A stretch of 25,754 bases of DNA. It comes from Campylobacterales bacterium (GTDB lineage: Bacteria > Campylobacterota > Campylobacteria > Campylobacterales > QNZT01). The translations under genes were made by a program, and so were the position numbers. Below are positions 7,923 through 15,374 of the stretch, piece by piece (within the stretch, counting starts at the first letter, position 1; every line of letters starts with the position of its first letter). The DNA lies in contig JALULO010000212.1 of assembly GCA_027056215.1 (NCBI GenBank), positions 1-25,754 on the forward strand, read 5' to 3'. The notes under the pieces are model-generated. The model was not told the DNA's origin and did no database searches. It saw nothing but the letters and a program-made list of their open reading frames with translations.

Positions 7923-9983
7923 ATGCTAATCGATTCTGTTTGTACATACTGCGGTGTTGGGTGTGACATCGCCGCGATTGTACAAAACAATGAGATTAAA
8001 TCTATTTCTGCTAAAAGTGAAGGTGAAGTGAGTGAAGGCAAACTTTGTGTAAAGGGAAAGTATGGTTTTGATTTTGCCTCTTCTGCCAATAGACTAAAAA
8101 AAGTCAAAATTAAAAAAAAATTTATTGATAAACATCAACTTTTTTTACCTTCACCATTACGTAAAAAGCTTTATGCATATCATGTAGATGAAGATGGATA
8201 TATTTATCCTGACTTAGACCTTGCGTATCAACTGGTAGGCTGGAAGATAAAACAGATAAAATTGCAACATGGAAATCATGCATTTGCATCTATAGGAGGA
8301 GCAAGAGGAAACTGTGAAAGTTCGTATGTGTTTCAGAAGTTTACACGAGAGGTACTAGGCTCACCACACATAGACAATTGTGCTAGAGTGTGTCATGCGC
8401 CGACGCTGAAAGGAATGCGCTCTATCATCGGAGAAGGAGCAGCTACAAATCCTTTTCGAGATATTTACCAAGCAGAGTTTATGATAGTGATAGGATCGAA
8501 CACAACAGAAGGACATCCTATCGTTGCCAACAAAATCATCTCTGCTGTGAAAAAAGGTGCAAAGTTAGCTGTTTTTGATGTTCGCACAATCCCTCTGTCA
8601 AAAGTTGCCCATTACAATGCTATCATACCCCATGAAGCAAATTTACTCTTTCTCAATATGATGGCATATATAATCATCACCGAAAAGTTATATGACGTAT
8701 CCTTTATCGATAATCGTTCGAAAGATTTTGAGAGTTATAAAGAGAGTCTACTCTCAGACCCTTATGCAAATCCTGAGTTTTTTCAACAAGTTGAAGGTTA
8801 TGAATATCTCACTGACATGATTGTCAATATCAGTCGTGAATATGCATCTAAAAAGTCTGTTATTTTATGGGGACTTGGGATTACAGAGCATCTTGATGGC
8901 TCATATGCAGCCGCCGCAATTTGCAACTTGGCTGTTATGACTGGCAATATTGGTAAAGAAGGTGCAGGTTTGATGCCTCTTCGTGGGCAAAACAATGTCC
9001 AAGGAACTTGTGATATGGGATGTTTACCTTACTATAATCCAGACTATGAAAAGCCTTTGGTTGAAGGCAAAAAGACACCTGACATGATCAATGCCATCGA
9101 AGAGGGGGAGATCAAGGTTCTGTTTAATATGGGAGAAGATATCGCCCATATACACCCCAATCAAAATAAAATCCAAAAAGTACTTGATAAACTTGAACTG
9201 CTTGTTGTCAATGAACTTTTTGACAATGAAATCACAAAATATGCAGATATCATTTTTGGTGTCAAAAGTGCCTATGAAAAAACTGGTGTTTATGTAAATG
9301 CAGAGAGACGTATGCATTTGTCTCAGCCATTGATTGTCAATGATTTACCCGATGATTGGGAAGTGATAGCTGGTATTTCAAATGCCCTTGAAGATCCTTT
9401 AGGATATAAAAGTACAAAAGATATATGGGAGGAAGTGCAACAAAAAGCTCCAAAGCGTTTTTTGGGTGCGAGTTATGAAAAACTTGAAAAAAATCGTCTC
9501 AAAGGGATGCAATGGCCAGTTTTTGAAGAAGATACACCCATTTTGCATACAGATAGTTTTAGAACAAAAGATGGATTGGCAACATTTCGGTATAAACACT
9601 ATTTTTTGAGAGGTATGGTTCGTGAACTGATCCACAAAAAACGCAATCATTTTTATCTTACAACGGGGCGTGTGATAGCCCACTATAACAATGCTGCCCA
9701 AACAAAAGAGAGCCCCAAACTATTGAAACGCCATACCGAAGATGTGGTATTAATCTCAAGAGAAGATGAATCCTATGTGCATGGAAAAAGTGAAATAGTT
9801 CTCAAATCTCACTATGGGAAAAGTAGGGCACTCAAGTATAAGTTGACAGATAGTGTCAAAAAAGGAACACTCTTTGTCTCTTTTCATCATGCAAAAAGTC
9901 ATATCAATTTTCTATTTGGAGATGAATCGGATGAGTTAACAAAAACAGCACGATTTAAGTCTCTGAAGGTTTGTATTGAGTAG
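7923..9983 (+). CDS. formate-dehydrogenase-like molybdopterin oxidoreductase, cysteine form, cytosolic
   Basis: Catalytic subunit of the DMSO-reductase superfamily with bis-MGD cofactor and one [4Fe-4S] cluster, 686 residues. C7, C10, C14 and C42 give the cluster motif CTYCGVGC, and K44 follows as in E. coli FdhF. RVCHAPTLKGM places C157-H158 at the Sec140-His141 position of FdhF, so this is a Cys form. LRGQNNVQGTCDMG is the characteristic formate dehydrogenase segment with the conserved arginine. The region between residues 55 and 115 diverges from typical FdhF. There is no twin-arginine signal and no extra N-terminal iron-sulfur domain, so the enzyme should be cytosolic. No electron-transfer subunit or fdhD lies nearby. 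The gene sits between hom and yraN with a 3-base gap and an 8-base overlap; C. jejuni, by memory, lacks it there. Assimilatory nitrate reductase is a less likely alternative. Confidence 0.88.
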   Translation: MLIDSVCTYCGVGCDIAAIVQNNEIKSISAKSEGEVSEGKLCVKGKYGFDFASSANRLKKVKIKKKFIDKHQLFLPSPLRKKLYAYHVDEDGYIYPDLDLAYQLVGWKIKQIKLQHGNHAFASIGGARGNCESSYVFQKFTREVLGSPHIDNCARVCHAPTLKGMRSIIGEGAATNPFRDIYQAEFMIVIGSNTTEGHPIVANKIISAVKKGAKLAVFDVRTIPLSKVAHYNAIIPHEANLLFLNMMAYIIITEKLYDVSFIDNRSKDFESYKESLLSDPYANPEFFQQVEGYEYLTDMIVNISREYASKKSVILWGLGITEHLDGSYAAAAICNLAVMTGNIGKEGAGLMPLRGQNNVQGTCDMGCLPYYNPDYEKPLVEGKKTPDMINAIEEGEIKVLFNMGEDIAHIHPNQNKIQKVLDKLELLVVNELFDNEITKYADIIFGVKSAYEKTGVYVNAERRMHLSQPLIVNDLPDDWEVIAGISNALEDPLGYKSTKDIWEEVQQKAPKRFLGASYEKLEKNRLKGMQWPVFEEDTPILHTDSFRTKDGLATFRYKHYFLRGMVRELIHKKRNHFYLTTGRVIAHYNNAAQTKESPKLLKRHTEDVVLISREDESYVHGKSEIVLKSHYGKSRALKYKLTDSVKKGTLFVSFHHAKSHINFLFGDESDELTKTARFKSLKVCIE

Positions 9984-10296
9984 GCAAAAAGGTGATTTTG
10001 CAGAACAAAGAGCAGTAGATTTTTTAGCAGATAAAGGGTACAAAATTATCACGAGAAATTACCATTCTCGTTTTGGTGAGATCGATATCATCACACAAAA
10101 AGATAGTGTTTTACATTTTGTTGAAGTTAAAAGCGGTGAAGGTGATCCCATCTACAAGATCACACCTTCCAAACTCTCTAAGATAATCAAAACAGCTGAT
10201 ATCTATATGCAAAAAAACCGTATTGATATGGACTATTGCTTTGATGCAGTGATTGTTACCCATGAGATAGAATTTATAGGCAATATAACATTATGA
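9976..10296 (+). CDS. yraN: YraN family (UPF0102) nuclease-fold protein
   Basis: 106 residues beginning with the family opening SRQKGDFAEQRAVDFL. The restriction-endonuclease-like core is visible: E10, NYHSRFGEIDII with E35 and D37, and FVEVKSG with E50-V51-K52 (the ExK motif). The start is TTG, overlapping the molybdoenzyme stop by eight bases, with GAAGG seven bases upstream. The cellular role of YraN is not settled; the fold suggests a nucleic-acid enzyme. It is coupled by a four-base overlap to dbpA. The family usually has about 110-120 residues, so this copy is slightly short at its C-terminus. Confidence 0.92.
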   Translation: MSRQKGDFAEQRAVDFLADKGYKIITRNYHSRFGEIDIITQKDSVLHFVEVKSGEGDPIYKITPSKLSKIIKTADIYMQKNRIDMDYCFDAVIVTHEIEFIGNITL

Positions 10297-11654
10297 TAAC
10301 ATTTGATACATTACCACTCCCTCCCGCTATGCTTGAAAATATAAAACAACTCGGTTTTAAAGAGATGACTGATATCCAAGCACAAAGTTTACCCATCACT
10401 CTAAAAGGTGAAGACCTTATCGCACAGGCGAAAACAGGTAGTGGTAAAACAGTTGCATTTGGCATATCAATGCTTTTAAAAATAGATGTGAAAAACTTTA
10501 CACCCCAAGCGATGGTCTTATGTCCTACCCGTGAACTAGCAGATCAAGTTGCACAAGAGTTACGACGGTTAGCAAGATTTAAACACAATCTAAAGATTTT
10601 AACCCTAAGTGGTGGTATGCCTATGCGTGCACAGATGCAATCCCTTGAACACGGAGCGCATGTGATCGTAGGAACGCCTGGACGTATACTAGATCACTTG
10701 AGTAAACGTACAGTTACATTACAAAAGGTTGAAACAGTTGTGCTTGATGAAGCAGATCGTATGCTTGATATGGGATTTTATGAAGATATCAAAAAGATTA
10801 TCTCACATACACCCGATCAGCGACAGACATTGCTTTTTTCTGCTACATTCCCGCAAGAGATCAAAACACTTTCACGTGAATTTATGAAATCTGCAAAAAG
10901 TGTTAAAACCCAGTCAGAACATACCGAAGCAGTGATAGAGCAGAAGTTTTATGAAGTTGAGATTGATGAGAAAGAAGAATCACTTGTGAAGTTATTACAA
11001 TTACAACAGCCATCTTCTGTGATTATTTTTGCAAATACAAAAGCAGAAGTGACAGCTTTGACAGATATGTTAATCGAAAAGGGTTTTAGTGCACTTGACT
11101 TACACGGAGATTTAGAACAGATAGACCGGACACAAACACTGTTGCAATTTGCAAACAAAAGTTGTGTGATTCTTGTGGCTACTGATGTAGCAGCAAGAGG
11201 ACTAGATATCAAAGATGTAGAGATGGTGATCAACTATGGTTTGCCAAGACAAAAAGAAGATTATATACATCGTATAGGACGAACAGCCCGTGCAGGTAAT
11301 GAGGGTAGAGCAGTTACACTTTTTACCTATAAAGAAAAACGCAAACTTGATACTTACTATGAAGATGTTACACCTGAACTGATGCGCACAGAAGAGGTTG
11401 ATGAGAGTATTACTTTGTGGGCAAAGATGAAAACTATTTGTATTCATGGTGGAAAGAAAAATAAACTGCGAGCAGGCGATATACTAGGTGCTTTTGTCAG
11501 AGACATGAAGTTAGATCCAAATGATATAGGGAAGATTGATATTTTTGATTTTTATGCCTATGTTGCTATCCGCAAAGATCAGTTTTCAAAAGCATTAAAC
11601 GGTGTACAAAAAGGTAAGATAAAAGGAAGAAAATTTAAAGCTTGGGCAGTATAA
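10293..11654 (+). CDS. dbpA: ATP-dependent RNA helicase DbpA
   Basis: DEAD-box helicase for 50S ribosome assembly, 453 residues. Motifs in order are Q motif (Q29 in TDIQAQSLP), Walker A AKTGSGKT (46-53), PTRELADQ, TPGR, DEAD (152-155), SAT (183-185), DVAARGLDIK and HRIGRTARAG. Residues from about 378 on form the DbpA/CsdA RNA-binding domain: CIHGGKKNKLRAGDILGAF and GKIDIFDFYAYVAI, which targets hairpin 92 of 23S rRNA in the E. coli enzyme. The start codon overlaps the yraN stop (ATGA). It is the last gene of the long plus-strand run and ends inside a hairpin shared with the convergent gene. Confidence 0.94.
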   Translation: MITFDTLPLPPAMLENIKQLGFKEMTDIQAQSLPITLKGEDLIAQAKTGSGKTVAFGISMLLKIDVKNFTPQAMVLCPTRELADQVAQELRRLARFKHNLKILTLSGGMPMRAQMQSLEHGAHVIVGTPGRILDHLSKRTVTLQKVETVVLDEADRMLDMGFYEDIKKIISHTPDQRQTLLFSATFPQEIKTLSREFMKSAKSVKTQSEHTEAVIEQKFYEVEIDEKEESLVKLLQLQQPSSVIIFANTKAEVTALTDMLIEKGFSALDLHGDLEQIDRTQTLLQFANKSCVILVATDVAARGLDIKDVEMVINYGLPRQKEDYIHRIGRTARAGNEGRAVTLFTYKEKRKLDTYYEDVTPELMRTEEVDESITLWAKMKTICIHGGKKNKLRAGDILGAFVRDMKLDPNDIGKIDIFDFYAYVAIRKDQFSKALNGVQKGKIKGRKFKAWAV

Positions 11655-11667
11655 AGTCCAAGCTTTA
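11636..11667. terminator. bidirectional hairpin between dbpA and the DUF1566 gene
   Basis: A perfect 10-bp inverted repeat, TAAAGCTTGG at 11636-11645 and CCAAGCTTTA at 11658-11667, with a 12-base loop. Its left arm lies in the last dbpA codons and the loop holds the dbpA stop. Flanking T and A runs make it usable by both converging transcripts. Confidence 0.6.
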
Positions 11668-11672
11668 TCGAT

Positions 11673-12086
11673 TTATTTCATGTGAGAACGAACACAGCGT
11701 ACATGATATTCGCGACTTTTTTGATAGGGTTCTATTTCTCCATAGCTAAATGAAATACGCCAAGCTTCTTTTTCATGAGATTTTGCATAAGGTGTAGCAG
11801 TCCAAAACCTTTCATCGATGCGTATATCAAAACCATTTTTAAGTGCTGGACGGTCACGTTTTAAGTCTACGATGGTTGCGAGTTCTTGAAGTGTGGGTAA
11901 TCTCCAATCAGAAAACCCATCAACTTTTAACGCTTTGCAATAAGCCATAGCATTTTCATATGACATCTCTTTTTGTGCAACAGCTGCGTTGTCTTGCCAG
12001 ATCAAACCTGTTTTGTCATCTTGTTTAGATGTAGCAGCATTTAAAAGCGTGACACTGCAAAGTAGAGATATAAAAAACCATTTCAT
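11673..12086 (-). CDS. exported DUF1566 (Lcl C-terminal-like) protein
   Basis: 137 residues with a signal peptide (residues 1-18, cleavage likely after LNA). The DUF1566 pattern follows: TGLIWQDN, SYENAMAYCKAL, DWRLPTLQEL, FWTATPY and HVRCVR. Such domains have a C-type-lectin-like or sulfatase-modifying-factor-like appearance and occur in secreted or surface proteins; the biochemical role is unknown. C50 and C130 could form a disulfide. The gene overlaps the upstream paralogue by four bases and ends at a hairpin shared with dbpA. Confidence 0.85.
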   Translation of the reverse strand: MKWFFISLLCSVTLLNAATSKQDDKTGLIWQDNAAVAQKEMSYENAMAYCKALKVDGFSDWRLPTLQELATIVDLKRDRPALKNGFDIRIDERFWTATPYAKSHEKEAWRISFSYGEIEPYQKSREYHVRCVRSHMK

Positions 12087-12529
12087 TTGCTCTCCTTTTG
12101 TGTACTAAGTGCAATATCTTTAACACATCGTACAGCATGATTTGTAGATTTGTAACTATAATAGCTGATACCATTACGAAAGTTGATAGTCCATGCACGA
12201 GATTTATTGGCAAAAAACGGTGTCGAAGTCCAGTATGTACCATTGTTTGTATATTTAAATCTGGAGTCTATGGTAGGCTTGTAATGTGTATAGTCAGTAA
12301 TAGCAAAGAGTTCTTGAAATGTAGGTAGTCTCCATTGTGTTAGACCATCTAAAATGAGATTGTCACAATATGCAACAGCATCTTTAAAATCCTCCGAACT
12401 TTTTTGGGATGAAAGATTGTCTTGCCAATAAATACGTTGCTGCTTGTCTATGATAACATGATCACTTTTTGCGAGTGATAATGCATATGTAAAACATAAG
12501 AGAAGAGAAATCTTAAATATTTTTTGCAT
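12083..12529 (-). CDS. exported DUF1566 protein, paralogue of the downstream gene
   Basis: 148 residues, signal peptide at 1-20. It carries the same pattern as its neighbour: IYWQDNLSSQ, DAVAYCDNL, QWRLPTFQEL, YWTSTPF and HAVRCVKD, with two cysteines in matching places. It is a tandem duplicate of the following gene, diverged to roughly one-third identity by eye. A Shine-Dalgarno AGGAG lies eight bases before the ATG, and a TATAAT is 24 bases before the start. The pair probably forms a two-gene operon that is separate from, or partly read through from, the TonB receptor. Confidence 0.85.
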   Translation of the reverse strand: MQKIFKISLLLCFTYALSLAKSDHVIIDKQQRIYWQDNLSSQKSSEDFKDAVAYCDNLILDGLTQWRLPTFQELFAITDYTHYKPTIDSRFKYTNNGTYWTSTPFFANKSRAWTINFRNGISYYSYKSTNHAVRCVKDIALSTQKESK

Positions 12530-12552
12530 TTATAATACTCCTTTTTGAGAGA

Positions 12553-12558
12553 ATTATA
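12553..12558 (-). promoter_or_regulatory. -10 box for the DUF1566 pair
   Basis: TATAAT on the minus strand between the TonB-receptor terminator and the DUF1566 start. The predicted start point lies just upstream of the Shine-Dalgarno, giving a very short leader of about 17 bases. Confidence 0.45.
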
Positions 12559-12568
12559 TCATAATCTT

Positions 12569-12599
12569 ATATATGGAGAGTCTTATCCTCTCCATATAT
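12569..12599 (-). terminator. hairpin after the TonB-dependent receptor
   Basis: A perfect 12-bp inverted repeat, ATATATGGAGAG at 12569-12580 and its complement at 12588-12599, with a 7-base loop. It starts at the last base of the receptor stop codon. There is no long T run, but the AT-rich stem base and position suggest a terminator or a 3'-end stabiliser. Confidence 0.6.
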
Positions 12600-14449
12600 T
12601 AAAATCTATATCGTAATCCGGCATAAAATGCACGTTCGCTTGTGCCATAGCCTAGCACTTGTTGGTACTTTTTATCAAGAAGATTATCTACTTTTGCATA
12701 GATATTAAATGCATCATTGACATCATAATCTGCAATCATATTTACTAGTGTATAACTTTTGAGTGTGACATCTTTAGCTGGGTAAGATGAAAAGTCTTTA
12801 TCTCCACGTTTGCCTACGTATTGGATTTGTGCGCCGATATGGATATCTTTTAGACCATAATAATCAAATGATAAATTGGCAGTATGATTAGCACGACGTT
12901 TAAGCTCTTTTCCTCTGTTGTCTTGTGTTTTAAGATAGGTATAGTTAAAACTGTAACGAGAGTTGATCGCTTCTATGGTATTTTCATAAGAAAGTTCTAC
13001 CCCGCTTAATTTACTTTTTCCGCTTAGGTTCCCGTATTTGAAAGTAGCAGTATCATAGTCTAAGAGATCTTTGATGCTATTATGAAAATAGGTGATGCCA
13101 AGACCTTTGTAATTGATAGTCACATCATAACTTTTTGTTGTTTCTGCTTTTAAGTTTTTATTACCGTATTTGCTATAAAGCTGAAAGAGTGTAGGAACGT
13201 TATAGGCAGTTGCATAGTTAAATGATGTCCACAATCCCTGTACATGCTCATGAAAGTGTTTAAGACCGATTTTATAGGTAAATTTGTTGTTAAAACTGCT
13301 ATATGTATCATATCTTAGTGCTTCATTGAAGATGGTTTTTCCACCTAAAAGTGCATCAAAAGTATTTGTGTTGTCTATAAATAAACCTTTATTATTGTAG
13401 TTTTTATCGATTTTATTGTCATGTTTAAACTTTTTATAATCAAGACCTGCACTGATATCACCTTTAAAATAGTTATATGAAGTACCGCCATTGAGTCCTA
13501 TCTCGTCAATACTACCGTCGTATTTCTTTGTAAAACTGTTTGGATACTCTCGCTGAAATTTTGATTTTTGTGCATAGAGTTTAATATGACCCCAGTCTGC
13601 TTCTTTGGTATAGTTTAAACCATAAAATTGCTCTTTTGAACTACTTGTAGAGTTTGCATCATTGGCAGCTTTAATGGGATCCATGTTGTACCCATCATAG
13701 TCGGTATCACTGTCTATGATATTGAAAAATGCCTCGATGCGATCTTCATCAGAGATAGCATAACCTGTTTTGATGTTAAATGTATTGTTTGTATAACCAT
13801 CATCTTCAAAATCTCCAATATCCTTTTTTTCTGGAATTTTGGCACTAAACCCATCTGTTGACAATCGTTGTGCATCAAATGAGATATCAAATGCATCCTG
13901 TTTATAGGTGGTATTGAGGACGTATTTTTGTGTATTATAACTACCGTATTCAAGATTTAGTGCTGCTCCAAAACCATCTTTTGTAGCTTTTTTTGTGATG
14001 ATATTAATCACACCTGCACTAGCATCTGCACCCCATACACCAGACTGTGCGCCTTTGATCACTTCTATTTTTGCGATATTTCCTGTTAAAAGATGTTCAA
14101 ACTGAGCACCATTTAAGCCAGTTGGATCATTGTACCGTACTCCATCAATCAAAACTAAAACACGTTTAGAATCAAAACCACGTAGTAGCATAGAAGTGGA
14201 TTGACCTAAGCCTCCATTGCTATAAGTAGAAAAACCTGCAACTGAAGAGAGTACTTGTGGTACAGTGATAAAGTCTCTTTGTGCTATATCATCAGCAGTG
14301 ATAACATCAACATTGGCAGTGACATCATGAAGTGATTGGGATGTTTTAGAAGCGGTTGTAACGGTGATCTTCTCAAGTTTTGTTTGGTTGGCTGTGAGAT
14401 TTACAGCAAGCAGTGCAGTGGCAAGTAACGATAAGTGTACTTTATGCAT
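12599..14449 (-). CDS. TonB-dependent outer-membrane receptor, BtuB-like
   Basis: Outer-membrane beta-barrel importer driven by TonB/ExbBD, 616 residues. A signal peptide covers about residues 1-21, then a TonB-box-like ITVTT. The plug domain (about 30-150) contains VDVITADDI, LLRGFDSKRVLVLIDGVRYND and the BtuB-like GNIAKIEVIKGAQSGVWGADASAGVINIITKK. The barrel ends in YAGLRYRF with a terminal phenylalanine. I use ATG 14449, with AAAGGAT upstream and eight bases of overlap with a small ORF; a longer in-frame start at 14500 would add 17 residues ahead of the signal peptide. The plug resembles cobalamin receptors, but the substrate (B12, iron chelate, copper chelate) is not shown by the sequence, and I find no cobalamin riboswitch. 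Confidence 0.92.
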   Translation of the reverse strand: MHKVHLSLLATALLAVNLTANQTKLEKITVTTASKTSQSLHDVTANVDVITADDIAQRDFITVPQVLSSVAGFSTYSNGGLGQSTSMLLRGFDSKRVLVLIDGVRYNDPTGLNGAQFEHLLTGNIAKIEVIKGAQSGVWGADASAGVINIITKKATKDGFGAALNLEYGSYNTQKYVLNTTYKQDAFDISFDAQRLSTDGFSAKIPEKKDIGDFEDDGYTNNTFNIKTGYAISDEDRIEAFFNIIDSDTDYDGYNMDPIKAANDANSTSSSKEQFYGLNYTKEADWGHIKLYAQKSKFQREYPNSFTKKYDGSIDEIGLNGGTSYNYFKGDISAGLDYKKFKHDNKIDKNYNNKGLFIDNTNTFDALLGGKTIFNEALRYDTYSSFNNKFTYKIGLKHFHEHVQGLWTSFNYATAYNVPTLFQLYSKYGNKNLKAETTKSYDVTINYKGLGITYFHNSIKDLLDYDTATFKYGNLSGKSKLSGVELSYENTIEAINSRYSFNYTYLKTQDNRGKELKRRANHTANLSFDYYGLKDIHIGAQIQYVGKRGDKDFSSYPAKDVTLKSYTLVNMIADYDVNDAFNIYAKVDNLLDKKYQQVLGYGTSERAFYAGLRYRF

Positions 14450-14639
14450 AGGTATCCTTTTTGTATATGTGATTTTGTTGTAGTATGTATTGGAGTTCAA
14501 AATTGAGCGTATATTTGACGATATCTGTATAGCGTTTACAATATGTCATGATTTGGGTAAAAAATTTGTGTAGCAGTATGTTGATTGAAGTGACCATCAT
14601 ACCAAAAAGCGTAAAATAGTTTTTACAACCTTTGATCAT
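14442..14639 (-). CDS. small basic protein translationally coupled to the TonB receptor, unknown
   Basis: 65 residues, no family recognised. The evidence that it is real is positional. AAAAGG lies six bases before its ATG, its stop overlaps the TonB-receptor start by eight bases, and codon choice (many ATC, CTC, GTC, GGT) is ordinary for the neighbourhood. The N-terminal half has a mildly hydrophobic stretch (about 9-25) and two cysteines (5 and 34); the rest is rich in Tyr, Lys and Gln. It could be a leader peptide controlling receptor translation or a small protein acting with the receptor. The alternative is a chance open frame within the receptor 5' leader. Confidence 0.5.
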   Translation of the reverse strand: MIKGCKNYFTLFGMMVTSINILLHKFFTQIMTYCKRYTDIVKYTLNFELQYILQQNHIYKKDTYA

Positions 14640-14701
14640 TTTTTACCTTTTCTCTTTTTTGAAAGGCTATGGTATCGTATGGTTTCTTTTAGTTTGTTGA
14701 G

Positions 14702-15214
14702 CTATTCTACGTAGACAGTGTCCCAGAGATTTACGATATTGTAGAGTGTTTTGATATCTCTGTTATACATACGTATACAACCATGTGAAGCAGCTTTCCC
14801 TATAGAGTGAGGATTATTTGTACCATGGATACGGTAAGCAGTAGAACCCAGATAAAGAGCCCTCGCACCAAGAGGATTACGTTTCCCACCGGGGACAACA
14901 GTGGGAAGAAAAGGTTCTTTTTCGAGCATCTTAGAAGTGGGTCTCCATGAAGGCCATTTAACCTTTCTAGTGATCAAAAAAGCACCGTAAAACCTATCTT
15001 CCTCCTTCTTCCCAACGGCAATAGGAAATGAATATGCCAAATCATCTCCTAATATATAATAGAGCCTTTTTTCATCTGTACGTATGACTATAGAACCTGG
15101 ATTTTTATCACTCGGGAAATAGACCATATCTCGATCTAAACCCAGATCAATAACCCTCGCCATAGTAACACAAGTGAATAGTGTGAGAAATAAAAAAATG
15201 ATAGATTTTTTCAT
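14702..15214 (-). CDS. periplasmic L,D-transpeptidase (YkuD domain)
   Basis: 170 residues with a signal peptide (about 1-19). The YkuD catalytic domain is compact: IVIRTDEKRLYY, FPIAVGKK, the VPGGKRNPLGARALYLG loop, H130 in HGTNNP, and SHGCIRM with S143, H144, catalytic C146 and R148. It would form 3-3 peptidoglycan crosslinks or attach proteins to meso-diaminopimelate; an L,D-carboxypeptidase activity is also possible in this phylum. There is no LysM or PG-binding domain. The start has AAGGT five bases upstream, inside an 18-base dyad. The gene is divergent from the chemoreceptor and 62 bases upstream of the small ORF/TonB pair. Confidence 0.93.
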   Translation of the reverse strand: MKKSIIFLFLTLFTCVTMARVIDLGLDRDMVYFPSDKNPGSIVIRTDEKRLYYILGDDLAYSFPIAVGKKEEDRFYGAFLITRKVKWPSWRPTSKMLEKEPFLPTVVPGGKRNPLGARALYLGSTAYRIHGTNNPHSIGKAASHGCIRMYNRDIKTLYNIVNLWDTVYVE

Positions 15215-15221
15215 GATTTAC

Positions 15222-15239
15222 CTTGTATATAACTACAAG
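15222..15239. promoter_or_regulatory. 6-6-6 dyad over the ribosome binding site of the L,D-transpeptidase
   Basis: CTTGTA, six bases, TACAAG: a perfect inverted repeat. On the minus-strand transcript it would be a six-pair hairpin that includes part of the AAGG. It could be an operator or a translation-control hairpin. Confidence 0.3.
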
Positions 15240-15269
15240 TAAATCGGAAAAAAATGGATTAAATAAACA

Positions 15270-15296
15270 TAAAGAAATAACTTTTATATCCGATGT
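15270..15296 (+). promoter_or_regulatory. possible sigma-28 (FliA) type promoter of the chemoreceptor
   Basis: TAAA at 15270-15273, then 15 bases, then TCCGATGT at 15289-15296. This matches the FliA layout TAAA-N15-GCCGATAA in the -35 element and in the CCGAT core. It lies about 80 bases before the start codon, so it is plausible but not strong. Confidence 0.3.
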
Positions 15297-15374
15297 ACAT
15301 TTATGATCAGAAAAGTATTATTTAAGCTCAATAGAGTTTTTAATAATGATTGAATTTATTAGTAGGAGTTTTAT

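Noticed and set aside
12599..14500. Longer TonB-receptor start at 14500
   Set aside because: It would put 17 polar residues before a perfect signal peptide; AAAGGAT before ATG 14449 fits better.
14449..14701. Cobalamin riboswitch upstream of the BtuB-like receptor
   Set aside because: The space is mostly occupied by the small ORF and I see no B12-box-like conserved sequence or GC-rich paired elements in either strand.
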